Assembly (NCBI RefSeq): GCF_000785435.2
Contig: NZ_JTDB02000004.1
Coordinates: 310,001-374,000, forward strand
Length of the DNA: 64,000 bases
Source of the DNA: Paraburkholderia sacchari
GTDB taxonomy: Bacteria; Pseudomonadota; Gammaproteobacteria; Burkholderiales; Burkholderiaceae
Direction of reading: 5' to 3'
In this document: in pieces, positions 32,961 through 41,540 of the stretch
How the letters are laid out: every line of letters begins with the position of its first letter
How positions within the stretch are numbered: the first letter of the stretch is position 1
Notes under the pieces: generated by a model
What the model saw: the letters and a program-made list of their open reading frames with translations, nothing else
Told to the model about the DNA's origin: nothing
Databases searched by the model: none
Made by a program: the position numbers and the translations under genes

Positions 32961-34286
32961 GTGAACGCTGCATCAACCCTTGAACTTCAGCCCGCGGAGG
33001 AACGGCTCGTCATGTCGAAGATCGCGCGGCGCCTGCTGCCGATCCTCGTCGTGATGTTCCTGATTTCCTTCATCGACCGGCAGAACGTCGGCTTCGCGAA
33101 GCTGCAGATGGTGCACAGCCTGCATATGACGGAGACGGCGTTCGGCCTTGCGTCGTCATTGTTCTTCATCGGCTATCTGCTGTTCGAAGTGCCCAGCACG
33201 CTCGCGCTGCACCGCTTCGGCGCGCGCGTGTGGCTCGCGCGCATCATGTTCACGTGGGGCGTCATTACTGTGCTGATGGGCTTCACGACTTCGATGAACG
33301 TGTTCTGCGGGTTGCGCCTCGCACTCGGCATCGCCGAGGCCGGCTTTTATCCGGGCGTGATCTATTACCTCACGCTGTGGTTTCCGCAAAGCTATCGCGC
33401 CCGCGTGCTCGGCGTGTTCACGCTCGGCAGCGCGCTTGCGAACATGCTGGGCTCGCTCGTCGGCGGCTGGCTGCTGAGCCTGAACGGCGTGTGGGGGCTC
33501 GCGGGCTGGCAATGGGTGTTCATCGCCACGGGCCTGCCCGCCGTGCTGGTGGCCGTCACGGTGTTCAAGCTGTTGCCGGCTTCGTATCGCGAGGCGGGTT
33601 TTCTGAGCGCGCACGAGAAGGACATCGTTGCCGCCGCGCTCGAGCGCGAGAAGCCCGAGCATGCGGAGCATTCGCAGCCCTGGAAGGCGCTGCTCGATCC
33701 GCGTGTGATGTTGTTTGCCGCGACCTATATGCTGATGTCGACGTCGCTCTACGGCGTGACTTATTGGCTACCGACGCTCGTGAAGTCGTTCGGCGTGTCG
33801 AGCAGCACCAACGGCATGCTGAGCATGCTGCCGTGGGCGCTCTCGGTGTTGCTGCTGCTGTATTTGCCGGGGAAGCTGCGCCGTGCGAAAAGCATCCTGC
33901 GCGCGATCTCCATCGTTGCCGCACTGGGCGCGCTGGGTTTTCTGCTGAGCCTGCTGCTGCCCACCACGCCGTTGCGCTTTATCGCACTCGTGTTCGGCGG
34001 CGCGTGCATTCCGTTGCTGTACCCGTGTTTCTGGTCGATGCCGCCGCGCTACTTCACCGGCGCGCGTGCCGCGGCCAGCGTCGCGGCCATCAATTCCATC
34101 GGCAATCTCGGCGGTTTCTTCGGCCAGAACCTGATGCCGATTGCCGGTAAGGCCACCGGAACCGCGTTCGGTCCGATGATCGTGCCGATTGTTTGCCTCA
34201 CCGTGCTCGGCGTGGGCGCGCTCATCGCCTGGACCCGTTCCGGGCGCGTGTATGCCGCAGGAGCCAGCGTCTCAGCGAGGGGGTAG
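32961..34286 (+). CDS. MFS transporter, ACS family
   Basis: This 441-residue inner-membrane carrier has 12 predicted helices and belongs to the anion:cation symporter family (ExuT/GudP/tartrate type). Family marks are FLISFIDRQNVGFAKLQM in the first helix, FGLASSLFFIGYLLFEVPS, and RLALGIAEAGFYPGVIYYLT. Start GTG 32961 has AAGGAG in front. It sits 21 bases after the binding-protein gene, in the same unit. A carboxylate or sugar acid is the likely cargo (family knowledge). Confidence 0.92.
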   Translation: MNAASTLELQPAEERLVMSKIARRLLPILVVMFLISFIDRQNVGFAKLQMVHSLHMTETAFGLASSLFFIGYLLFEVPSTLALHRFGARVWLARIMFTWGVITVLMGFTTSMNVFCGLRLALGIAEAGFYPGVIYYLTLWFPQSYRARVLGVFTLGSALANMLGSLVGGWLLSLNGVWGLAGWQWVFIATGLPAVLVAVTVFKLLPASYREAGFLSAHEKDIVAAALEREKPEHAEHSQPWKALLDPRVMLFAATYMLMSTSLYGVTYWLPTLVKSFGVSSSTNGMLSMLPWALSVLLLLYLPGKLRRAKSILRAISIVAALGALGFLLSLLLPTTPLRFIALVFGGACIPLLYPCFWSMPPRYFTGARAAASVAAINSIGNLGGFFGQNLMPIAGKATGTAFGPMIVPIVCLTVLGVGALIAWTRSGRVYAAGASVSARG

Positions 34287-34305
34287 CGTCTGTGGTGTTT
34301 CGCGT

Positions 34306-34440
34306 TTAGTAACGGCGTTGCGCTTCTGCGAGCAGCTCGCAGTATTCCAGGTGGCGATTGAGCGCCTTGACACTGAAGCGGCCGATTGCCTCGAAAGCGT
34401 GAGCTGCGGTAGACGAAACGATGCCGATGAGTGCGGCCAT
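34306..34440 (-). CDS. Small 44-residue protein
   Basis: This short minus-strand gene was found by reading the gap. It starts MAALIGIVSSTAAHAFEAIG and ends NRHLEYCELLAEAQRRY before TAA. It has an amphipathic/hydrophobic first half and a basic-aromatic tail, in the style of short Burkholderia proteins such as DUF3563/DUF1127-like ones, although I cannot assign a family. ATG 34440 is preceded by GAGG at five bases. A well-formed promoter and paired GGGT-ACCC palindromes lie directly upstream, which strengthens the call. Confidence 0.65.
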   Translation of the reverse strand: MAALIGIVSSTAAHAFEAIGRFSVKALNRHLEYCELLAEAQRRY

Positions 34441-34469
34441 GATGTCCTCGTGCTTAAGATGGTTGCCCA

Positions 34470-34522
34470 GGGTAATACCCTAGGGGTAAACCCTATTATA
34501 GGTATATCCCTTGAGAAAGCAA
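34470..34522 (-). promoter_or_regulatory. Promoter with twin GGGT..ACCC palindromes for the 44-residue gene
   Basis: On the minus strand there is a -35 TTGCTT (34522-34517), a 16-base spacer and a perfect -10 TATAAT (34500-34495). Just downstream, over the expected transcription start and leader, lie GGGTTTACCC (34484-34493) and GGGTATTACCC (34470-34480). These two related palindromes, 14 bases apart, look like a repressor operator. Confidence 0.6.
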
Positions 34523-34639
34523 GGACGGATGCGGCTCGAGACATCGCACGCTCGTACTTTTCTGGCCCGATTTTTTGAATTTCACGGTCTCGCGTTACGA
34601 TTGCGCGTTCCGACAGGTTATTCAATGGATTGAGGGAAC

Positions 34640-35074
34640 ATGAAATACGAGAACGCCTTGCAAAAGGCGATCAAGGGACGGCTCGAGCGCGCGATGGAGC
34701 TTGCCGAACTGTTCGGCCTCGGGATTATCGGCATCGGTACGGTTGCGGCGATGATCCATCTGATCTGGAGGATGGTGAATTCCGATGGCGTCACGCTGAC
34801 CGACTTGCTGCTGATGTTCCTCTATCTGGAAGTCTTCGCGATGGTCGGGCAGTACCTGAAGGCGGGGCAATTGCCGGTGCGCTTTCCGCTTTACATCGCG
34901 ATGGTGTCGATCGCCCGGGATCTGATCCTGCGCTCGGGATCGAATACGGAGTTGCATCTGCTGGCGTCGGCGGGCGCAATCGTGCTGATTGCGCTGGGCG
35001 TCTTGCTGATTCGCTACGGCCGGACGAAATATCCGAGCGAGCCGGCCGGCTCGAAGGGCGAAGGGGCGAACTAG
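34640..35074 (+). CDS. psiE: PsiE-family membrane protein
   Basis: This 144-residue inner-membrane protein has four hydrophobic helices. The PsiE-family core is MFLYLEVFAMVGQYLKAG followed by PVRFPLYIAMVSIARDLIL. PsiE is induced by phosphate starvation in E. coli; its molecular function is unknown. The Lys/Arg-rich N-terminus and acidic-polar C-terminus are ordinary. The gene is convergent with the MFS transporter that ends at 35134, and I saw no clear Pho box upstream. Confidence 0.85.
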   Translation: MKYENALQKAIKGRLERAMELAELFGLGIIGIGTVAAMIHLIWRMVNSDGVTLTDLLLMFLYLEVFAMVGQYLKAGQLPVRFPLYIAMVSIARDLILRSGSNTELHLLASAGAIVLIALGVLLIRYGRTKYPSEPAGSKGEGAN

Positions 35075-35133
35075 AGGCAGTGAAGGCGGGCGCGCGATGG
35101 AGAACCGGCGCGCCAGCCACGTTCAAGCCGCGC

Positions 35134-36441
35134 TCAATCGAGCGCCTTGTTCCCTGTCTCCTCGAACATCGACACCGCAATCAGCGAAATCAGCACGCAG
35201 ACGATCATGTACCACGCGGGCGCCATCTTGCTGCCCGTCTCGCGGATCAGCCACCCGGCGACGAGTTGCGAGGTGCCGCCGAACACCGACACGGCGATCG
35301 CATACGCGCTCGACATATAGCCCGCGCGCAGATGCTTGGGGAAGTTCTCGGGCATCAGCGCGTAGGCGGGCGCGGAGCCCATCGTGTAGCAGAGCATCAG
35401 CACGATCAGCGTGACGAGCACCACCGGCAGCGACGGAAAGTGCGTCATGATCCAGAACGCCGGATATAGCAGCAGGATCAGCGCGATGCGGCCGACGATC
35501 GTGAGCGGCTTGCGCCGGCCCATGCGGTCGGACCACGCGCCGTAGATCGGGCACATCACGAGCGAGATCGTGCTCGACGCCACGCCCGCGAGCATCGACA
35601 TCTTCGGCGGCAGGCCCAGGTACTGGATGCAGAAGGTGGGCATGTAATACATCATCACGTAGGTCGAAACCGACATGCCCATGATCGCGAAGATCGTGAG
35701 AAACCAGTTGCGCACGTAGAGGCCGCGCTTCGGGTCGTCGCGGGTGGCCACGGCTTTTGCGGCGGGCGGTTCTTCACGAATATGCCGGCGCAGATAGATG
35801 CCCACCGGCGCGATCAGCGTGCCCACCAGAAACGGAATGCGCCAGCCCCAGCTGTGCATCGTCTCGGCGGAGAGCAGGAAGCCGAGGCTCGCCGCAAGGC
35901 CCGAGCCGAGCAGCGCCGCCGCGCCCTGGCTCGCAAGCTGCCAGCTCGCGCGAAAGCCGCGGTTCGCCGTGGTGCCCATCTCCAGCAGCGTGGCCGTGGC
36001 CGCGCCGAATTCGCCGCCCTGCGCGAAGCCCTGCAAGAGCCGCGCGGCCACGATCAGCACCGGCGCCGCGAGACCGATCTGCGCATAGTTGGGCGCAAGG
36101 CCGATGGCCGCCGAGCCCAGCGCCATCAACAGAATCGTGAGCGTGAGCGCGGGCTTGCGGCCGGCGCGGTCCGCGTAGCGGCCGAGCACGATGCCGCCGA
36201 GCGGGCGCATCACGAAGCCCACGGCGAACACCGCGAAGGCGAGCAGCGACGACGTGACGGGGTCGTCGGAGGGAAAGAACTGCTGGCCGATCGTGAGCGC
36301 GAAGTAGCTGTAGACGGTGAAGTCGAAGAACTCGAGCAGATTGCCGATCACGGCCGCAACCACGATCTTTCTTTGTTGCCCCGGCGTCATCTCGGGCGCT
36401 TGCGCGTGCGCGGGGGCGAGCGGTCTGGCGGCGATGTTCAT
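35134..36441 (-). CDS. MFS transporter, metabolite:H+ symporter (MHS) family
   Basis: This 435-residue 12-helix carrier is of the MHS group (ProP/ShiA/citrate type): IGNLLEFFDFTVYSYFALTI in helix 1, GFVMRPLGGIVLGRYADRAG in loop 2-3 and RLLQGFAQGGEFGAA in helix 4. Its ATG 36441 overlaps the stop of the M20 gene as ATGA, so translation is coupled. It probably imports the substrate of that amidohydrolase. The frame is open further upstream, but those codons are antisense-like and lie inside the M20 gene. Confidence 0.92.
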   Translation of the reverse strand: MNIAARPLAPAHAQAPEMTPGQQRKIVVAAVIGNLLEFFDFTVYSYFALTIGQQFFPSDDPVTSSLLAFAVFAVGFVMRPLGGIVLGRYADRAGRKPALTLTILLMALGSAAIGLAPNYAQIGLAAPVLIVAARLLQGFAQGGEFGAATATLLEMGTTANRGFRASWQLASQGAAALLGSGLAASLGFLLSAETMHSWGWRIPFLVGTLIAPVGIYLRRHIREEPPAAKAVATRDDPKRGLYVRNWFLTIFAIMGMSVSTYVMMYYMPTFCIQYLGLPPKMSMLAGVASSTISLVMCPIYGAWSDRMGRRKPLTIVGRIALILLLYPAFWIMTHFPSLPVVLVTLIVLMLCYTMGSAPAYALMPENFPKHLRAGYMSSAYAIAVSVFGGTSQLVAGWLIRETGSKMAPAWYMIVCVLISLIAVSMFEETGNKALD

Positions 36442-37628
36442 GCGCGCGCCTCGCTCAGGAAGCGTTCGACGAGGCGCGTCCAGAACGCCGCGCCCACGGT
36501 GAGGTTGTCGTCGTTGAAGTCGTAGCGCGCGTTGTGCAGCATCGGCCGGCCTTCGCCGTTGCCAAGGCGCACGAAGCAGCCGGGGCGCTCCTGCAGGTAG
36601 TACGCGAAGTCCTCGCTGCCCGCGATGGGCGGGAACGGCGCGATGATGTGCTCCGGCCCGACCAGTTCCTCGGCCACCTTGCGCGCGAACTCGGTCTCGG
36701 CGTCGCTGTTCACGAGCACCGGATAGCCGCTGATGTAGTCGATTTCCGCGCTCGCGCCATAGGCCTCGGCCTGCGACTGGACCAGCGCGCGAATGCGTTT
36801 TTCGAGCGTCTCGCGCACCGCCGGCGAGAACGAGCGCACGCTCAGTTCCAGCACGGCGTCCTCGGGAATCACGTTGGGCGCGAAGCCGGAGCGGAACGAG
36901 CCCACGGTGATCACCGCGGCTTCGTTCGGATCGACGTTGCGCGACACGATCGATTGCAGCGCCATCACGATGCTGCTGCCCACCAGCACCGGATCGATCG
37001 CCAGATGCGGGCGCGCGGCGTGGCCGCCGCGCCCGGCGATGCGCACCTTGACGGTGTCGCAGGCGGCCATCAGCGCGCCGCTGCGAAAGCCGAAGGTGCC
37101 GGTGGGCACGCCCGGGTGGTTGTGCAGCCCGAAGATGGCCTCGCACGGAAAGCGCTCGAACAGGCCGTCGGCAATCATGCGCACGGCGCCGCTGTCCGAA
37201 CCGGCCTCTTCGGCGGGCTGGAAGATCAGGTGCACGGTGCCGTCGAAATTGCGTGTCTTCGCGAGCTGCTGCGCCGCGCCGAGCAGGACCGTTGTGTGGC
37301 CGTCGTGGCCGCAGGCGTGCATCTTGCCGTCGTGAATGCTCGCGTAGGCGAGGCCGGTCTGCTCGTGGATCGGCAGCGCGTCCATGTCGGCGCGCACACC
37401 CACCGTGCGCTCGCTCGTGCCCACCTTCAGCGAGCCGACTACGCCATGGCCGCCGACATTGCGTGTCACGTCATAGCCCCACGCCTTGAGCTTTTGCGCT
37501 ACGAATTCCGCGGTATTGGCTTCCTGGTAAGACAGTTCGGGGTGCTTGTGAATGTGATGGCGGATCTCGCTCAGTTGCTCGCGGGCCTGGGCCAGGTCGG
37601 CAACTTCGCAATAACGGCTTTCGCTCAT
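36438..37628 (-). CDS. M20-family amidohydrolase (hippurate hydrolase type)
   Basis: This 396-residue cytosolic di-metal hydrolase belongs to the M20D aminoacylase/hippuricase group. Metal and catalytic motifs are GVRADMDALPI, HACGHDGHT, PAEEAGSDSGA and the C-terminal SEDFAYY. The central lid domain has GRGGHAARPHLAIDP. It should remove an acyl group from an N-acyl amino acid. ATG 37628 has AGGAG upstream. It is translationally coupled to an MHS transporter and divergent from a LysR regulator with a 216-base gap. Confidence 0.93.
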   Translation of the reverse strand: MSESRYCEVADLAQAREQLSEIRHHIHKHPELSYQEANTAEFVAQKLKAWGYDVTRNVGGHGVVGSLKVGTSERTVGVRADMDALPIHEQTGLAYASIHDGKMHACGHDGHTTVLLGAAQQLAKTRNFDGTVHLIFQPAEEAGSDSGAVRMIADGLFERFPCEAIFGLHNHPGVPTGTFGFRSGALMAACDTVKVRIAGRGGHAARPHLAIDPVLVGSSIVMALQSIVSRNVDPNEAAVITVGSFRSGFAPNVIPEDAVLELSVRSFSPAVRETLEKRIRALVQSQAEAYGASAEIDYISGYPVLVNSDAETEFARKVAEELVGPEHIIAPFPPIAGSEDFAYYLQERPGCFVRLGNGEGRPMLHNARYDFNDDNLTVGAAFWTRLVERFLSEARA

Positions 37629-37844
37629 GGGGTGGTGGCTCCTGATATTGGCGTGGACGCGCACGGCGTCGAATCGTGTGTGCTTCGGGGCATGCCGGCT
37701 CTGGGTTGGCGCCGTGCACCCGTGCAGCGCCGAGTATTGCACCGACGAAATACTCGACCCATGACAGAAACGCATCGAGAATGTTGCCTTCAGGTCAACG
37801 ATTGGGTGGTCCGCGAGACGGCTGTCGCGGCAAAAGGGGGCGAG

Positions 37845-38801
37845 ATGGAAGAGACGGGCGACGGCGCTGGCGGGCCGATGGACCGATGGATCGACGAAAT
37901 CGGGGAGCGCTCGCTGCGCTACCTGGCCGAGATTGCGGCCAGCGGCGGCGTGCGCATGGCGGCCGATGCGCTGGGCGTCAATGCCTCGGTGATCAGCCGG
38001 CAGGTGGCGGCGCTGGAGCGGCGGCTGCGCTTCCCGTTGATCGAGCGGCGCGGGCGCCAGGTGGTGGTGACCGAAATCGGCCAGGTGCTTATCGATCACT
38101 ATCGCGACGGTCAGCGGCGCGAGCGCGACCTGATCGCGCGTCTCGAGGAGTACCGGCACCTGAAGCGCGGGCGGGTGGCGCTCGGCGTCGGGGAGGGCTT
38201 TATCGGCAACCTGATCGCGCGGGCGCTGCAGCGCTTTTCGATGACTTATCCGGACATCCTCGTCGAGATTCGCTCGGGGCCGACGCCGGCCGTGTTGTCG
38301 CTGGTGCGCGACGATGTCGTCGATATCGGCCTGTGTGCGCGCTCGGCCGAAGACCCGGTCATGCGCATTCATCCGTTCGCGGCGCGGCCGCTATGCGCGG
38401 TGGTCGCGCCTTCGCACCGCTTCGCGCGCCTGGCCAAGGTGCCGCCCGCCGAACTCGTGCACGAGCGCCTGATCTTCATGACCGAGGCGTTCGGCGTGCA
38501 GCATTTCGTGCAGTCGCTGCTCGACGACGTGCGCCTCACCGTGATGCCCGCGTATCGCGTTGACCTCTTCAATACGGCGCAGACGCTCGCGGCGGCGGGC
38601 CTCGGCGTGGCCTTCATGTCGTCGATCACCGCGCGGCGCGGCATCGATCTGGGCGAACTGGTGGCGGTGCCGATCGATCATCCGATTGCGGCGGGCTTCG
38701 CCAGCCAGATGATCACGCGCGTGGGCCGGCGTCTGTCGCCGGCGGCCGATCATTTGTGGAAGCAGCTTGCACACAGTTTTTTGCAGGACCAGTCGCCGTA
38801 G
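37845..38801 (+). CDS. LysR-family regulator of the M20/MHS pair
   Basis: This ~318-residue LysR-type regulator has an N-terminal extension of about 20 residues before the HTH (GVRMAADALGVNASVISRQV at ~40-60), then the effector domain. I choose ATG 37845 with AAGGGGG ahead; ATG 37878 is a shorter alternative. The effector domain ends with a normal FLQDQSP tail. Being back to back with the amidohydrolase-transporter pair, it probably regulates it in response to an acylated amino acid (inference). Confidence 0.88.
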   Translation: MEETGDGAGGPMDRWIDEIGERSLRYLAEIAASGGVRMAADALGVNASVISRQVAALERRLRFPLIERRGRQVVVTEIGQVLIDHYRDGQRRERDLIARLEEYRHLKRGRVALGVGEGFIGNLIARALQRFSMTYPDILVEIRSGPTPAVLSLVRDDVVDIGLCARSAEDPVMRIHPFAARPLCAVVAPSHRFARLAKVPPAELVHERLIFMTEAFGVQHFVQSLLDDVRLTVMPAYRVDLFNTAQTLAAAGLGVAFMSSITARRGIDLGELVAVPIDHPIAAGFASQMITRVGRRLSPAADHLWKQLAHSFLQDQSP

Positions 38802-38951
38802 AAGTGCAACTAACAGCCAACCGGTTCTCGTCACAACCGACGCCTGACGGCGCATGGCAATCTGGCTCCTGCCTGCCGTCACGATATGATTGCAACGGTG
38901 GCCGGCACCATCATTTCATCGACATCGACAAGGTAAACAGAGGAGACACGC

Positions 38952-39449
38952 ATGCTGAAAAATCTGGACCCGCTGCTGAACGCCGACGTGCTGCACGCGT
39001 TGCGCGCCATGGGCCACGGCGACGAGGTCGTGGTCTGCGATGCGAATTTCCCTGCCGATTCGGTTGCGCGCGCAACTGTATCGGGCAAACTCTTGCGCAT
39101 GGACGGCGCGGACTCGCCGCGCGCCGTGCGCGCGATCCTCTCTGTATTGCCGCTCGATACGTTCGTGGAGTCGCCCGCGATGCGCATGGAAGTGGTGGGC
39201 GAGCCCGACACGATTCCCGCCGTGCAGCGCGAAGCGCAGGCCGAAGTCGATGCCGCCGAAGGGCGCGCCGTGCCGTTCGCGCCTATCGAGCGCCACGCGT
39301 TCTACGCGCGCGCGCGCAAGGCGTACTGCGTGATCGCCACGGGCGAAGCGCGCGGCTATGGCTGCTTTGTGTTTACCAAGGGCGTGCTGCTTGCGCCGGA
39401 TATGCCGCGCGTGAGTGAGCCAGAGCGGCCGGGCGTGCAGCAGGTGTAG
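38952..39449 (+). CDS. RbsD/FucU-family sugar mutarotase-like protein
   Basis: This 165-residue protein has the RbsD/FucU fold: LNADVLHALRAMGHGDEVVV near the N-terminus holds the family His and Asp, and a C-terminal IATGEARGYGCFVFTKG segment contains the Tyr of the active site. Relatives interconvert anomers of fucose or ribose. ATG 38952 follows AGAGGAGA. No fucose or ribose genes are adjacent. It is convergent with the RpiR gene (11-base gap). Confidence 0.88.
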   Translation: MLKNLDPLLNADVLHALRAMGHGDEVVVCDANFPADSVARATVSGKLLRMDGADSPRAVRAILSVLPLDTFVESPAMRMEVVGEPDTIPAVQREAQAEVDAAEGRAVPFAPIERHAFYARARKAYCVIATGEARGYGCFVFTKGVLLAPDMPRVSEPERPGVQQV

Positions 39450-39460
39450 CCGCCGGCCGC

Positions 39461-40459
39461 TCAGCCCGTTTCGATCCCCAGCGCCGTAATGAGCCGTTCG
39501 CGCCGCGCCAGCGCTTGCAGCGACTGCTTGCCCAGGTGCGTCGCGACGAGGTTGAGCAAGCCCTCGCAGAAGATCAGATACGCGCCCATGCTATTGCTGA
39601 AGAAGCTGCTCTCGTGCGGAATCAGAAACGTGTGTCGCGCAGGCGGCACGAGCGGCGATGCGAGTGTGTCGGTGATGGCGATCACGGTCATGCCGGCGGC
39701 GGCGGCGGCCACGGCGGCATCGGCGACGCTGCGGGTGTAGGGCGCAACGCTCGACACGACCACCACGTCGCCGGGCTGCAACTGCGCGAGGCCTTCGGCC
39801 ACGCCCAGGCCGTGCGCATCCAGCAGGGCAACGTCGGCGCGAATCATGCCAAGTCCATAGCAGAGAAAGCTCGCGAGCGCGCTGAACTGGCGCAGACCGT
39901 GCACGCGCACGCGCGGGGCGCCGGCAAGCAGTGCCGCCGCCCCGCGCAGGTCGGCGGGCGAGAGCCGCGTGAGAAATGCGTCTACGTTGGCGACCGATTC
40001 GTGCGCAAGCTGGGCGACCACCTCGACCTCGGGCGATGTTTGGTTGGCTTGCGCCGATTGCGCACGCGGCTTCTTTCCGGCGACCAGCCGCTCCGCCTGG
40101 TGCGTATAAAAATGCCGATGCTGTTGAGCCAGGCTGTCGCGGAAGATGCCCTGAAAATCGGCGAAACCGGTGTAGCCGAGCTTCGTGGTCAGGCGCGTGA
40201 GCGTCGATGCATTGACGCCCAGCGCCGTGGCCAGATCGGTGATGGTGCGCACGGCGACTTCCTCGGGCTGTTCGAGCAGGTGCGCCAGCACCGAATGCGC
40301 CTTGCCGCCGAGCGAAAGATTCGCCTCCCCGCGCCCGATGCGCACCATCAGTTCGCGCAGGCCGTCGACCGTGCGCGGCGCGCCGGGCATGGCGTCAGAC
40401 GCCGGCGCCGCGTCGCGGCTGTTCTTCGGGCGGCGCGTCTTGTGCTTGTCTGTGTCCAT
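39461..40459 (-). CDS. RpiR/MurR-family regulator (HTH + SIS domain)
   Basis: This 332-residue regulator has an N-terminal HTH (~45-105; TITDLATALGVNASTLTRLT) and a C-terminal SIS phosphosugar-binding domain (~150-300; VHGLRQFSALASFLCYGLG and GDVVVVSSVAPYTRSV). ATG 40459 gives a 65-base overlap with the end of the C45 gene upstream on the same strand. ATG 40390 (MPGAPRTVDG) would avoid it and keeps all domains, and neither start has a clear ribosome site. It probably controls the amino-acid ABC/C45 operon immediately upstream. Confidence 0.87.
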   Translation of the reverse strand: MDTDKHKTRRPKNSRDAAPASDAMPGAPRTVDGLRELMVRIGRGEANLSLGGKAHSVLAHLLEQPEEVAVRTITDLATALGVNASTLTRLTTKLGYTGFADFQGIFRDSLAQQHRHFYTHQAERLVAGKKPRAQSAQANQTSPEVEVVAQLAHESVANVDAFLTRLSPADLRGAAALLAGAPRVRVHGLRQFSALASFLCYGLGMIRADVALLDAHGLGVAEGLAQLQPGDVVVVSSVAPYTRSVADAAVAAAAAGMTVIAITDTLASPLVPPARHTFLIPHESSFFSNSMGAYLIFCEGLLNLVATHLGKQSLQALARRERLITALGIETG

Positions 40460-41504
40460 CGATCAATCGATACCGGGGCGGCGTCCCGGGCTGTTCGTAA
40501 ATGTCCCATTCTATGTGAGACGTCTTGATCGCGATATCGGCGGTAGCGAGTGTGTTCTCGCCATCGGGGTCGTGGGGGTCGGTGCGGTAGATCGGCAGCG
40601 CCGCAGGATTCCAGTCGTCCGTGTCGTCCGTGTCGGCGAGCACCGCGAGCGGGTCGACCGCGCCGCGCGCCTGCGCCAGCAATTGCTCGCCGCGCCGCTG
40701 CCGGTCGCGCGAGGAATCGGTCACGACCTGCGGATCGTCGCGCATTGCGGGGTGGATTGCATGATTGGCGTGCACCGACGGCTCCATGACGGCACGCACT
40801 GAACAATGGCGCGCGTTGAACTCGACGCTGAACAACTCGGGGCTCGCGCGATGCCCGAGCGTGAGGTGAAACGCGCCGGCGCGAGGGGTATCGCGCAGCG
40901 TCGCGACGGCGGCGTCGAGGTCGGGTGCATCCAGCACGGCGCGCGTGAGCACCATGCGCGGCACGCCCGCGTCGATGTGCAGCGGGCGCAGATTGTTGAC
41001 GGTGACGGCGAGGCCCGCCTCCGTTACCGCGAACGTGTGCCCCGGCAGCGAGCCGGGATAGACGAACGACACAAAGCTGGGACTGCCTTCGATGCGGCAC
41101 TCTGCAATTGCGCAATGTCCTGCAAAGCCGGGGTCGCCGTCTTCATTGTGGCTGATGCGCCGGCTTTCGCCGCGCGCAAGCTGTACAGTCGTGCAACCGT
41201 CGTGGGTTCCCGCCGCATGCGGATCTAGCCGCAGGTCGCCACGGCAGTTCCACAGCAAGACCTGTTCGAAGGGCACGCCCAGCCCATCGGCGAGCCCGCG
41301 CAATTCCTGCCAGATGCGCGGGAAGCGCTGCTGGATGTGCTGCGCCATCGCCGCGGCCAACTGGCTGCCGCGCCATTGCATTACCTGGCGCCACGCATCG
41401 GTTTGAAGCAAATGGCGATGGACCGCGCCGGACCCGAATCGGCCCAGCGCCTGGCCGGCTTCGAAGGGCGTGCCAGAAATTTTGATGAAATCGAGTACTG
41501 GCAT
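40395..41504 (-). CDS. C45-family acyltransferase/peptidase (acyl-CoA:6-APA acyltransferase-like)
   Basis: This 369-residue Ntn-type hydrolase is related to acyl-CoA:6-aminopenicillanate acyltransferase. The autocatalytic nucleophile is the Cys of HDGCTTVQLA at about residue 105, followed by HNEDGDPGF and VYPGSLPGHTFAVTEAGL, typical of C45. It would be a proenzyme that self-cleaves before Cys. Relatives hydrolyse or form N-acyl amino acids. It lies 36 bases after the ABC ATPase gene, so the importer, this enzyme and the RpiR regulator look like one operon. Substrate unknown. Confidence 0.85.
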   Translation of the reverse strand: MPVLDFIKISGTPFEAGQALGRFGSGAVHRHLLQTDAWRQVMQWRGSQLAAAMAQHIQQRFPRIWQELRGLADGLGVPFEQVLLWNCRGDLRLDPHAAGTHDGCTTVQLARGESRRISHNEDGDPGFAGHCAIAECRIEGSPSFVSFVYPGSLPGHTFAVTEAGLAVTVNNLRPLHIDAGVPRMVLTRAVLDAPDLDAAVATLRDTPRAGAFHLTLGHRASPELFSVEFNARHCSVRAVMEPSVHANHAIHPAMRDDPQVVTDSSRDRQRRGEQLLAQARGAVDPLAVLADTDDTDDWNPAALPIYRTDPHDPDGENTLATADIAIKTSHIEWDIYEQPGTPPRYRLIDGHRQAQDAPPEEQPRRGAGV

Positions 41505-41540
41505 AGCATTAAAAATGCGCTTTAAAATTCGCTTGCAAAT

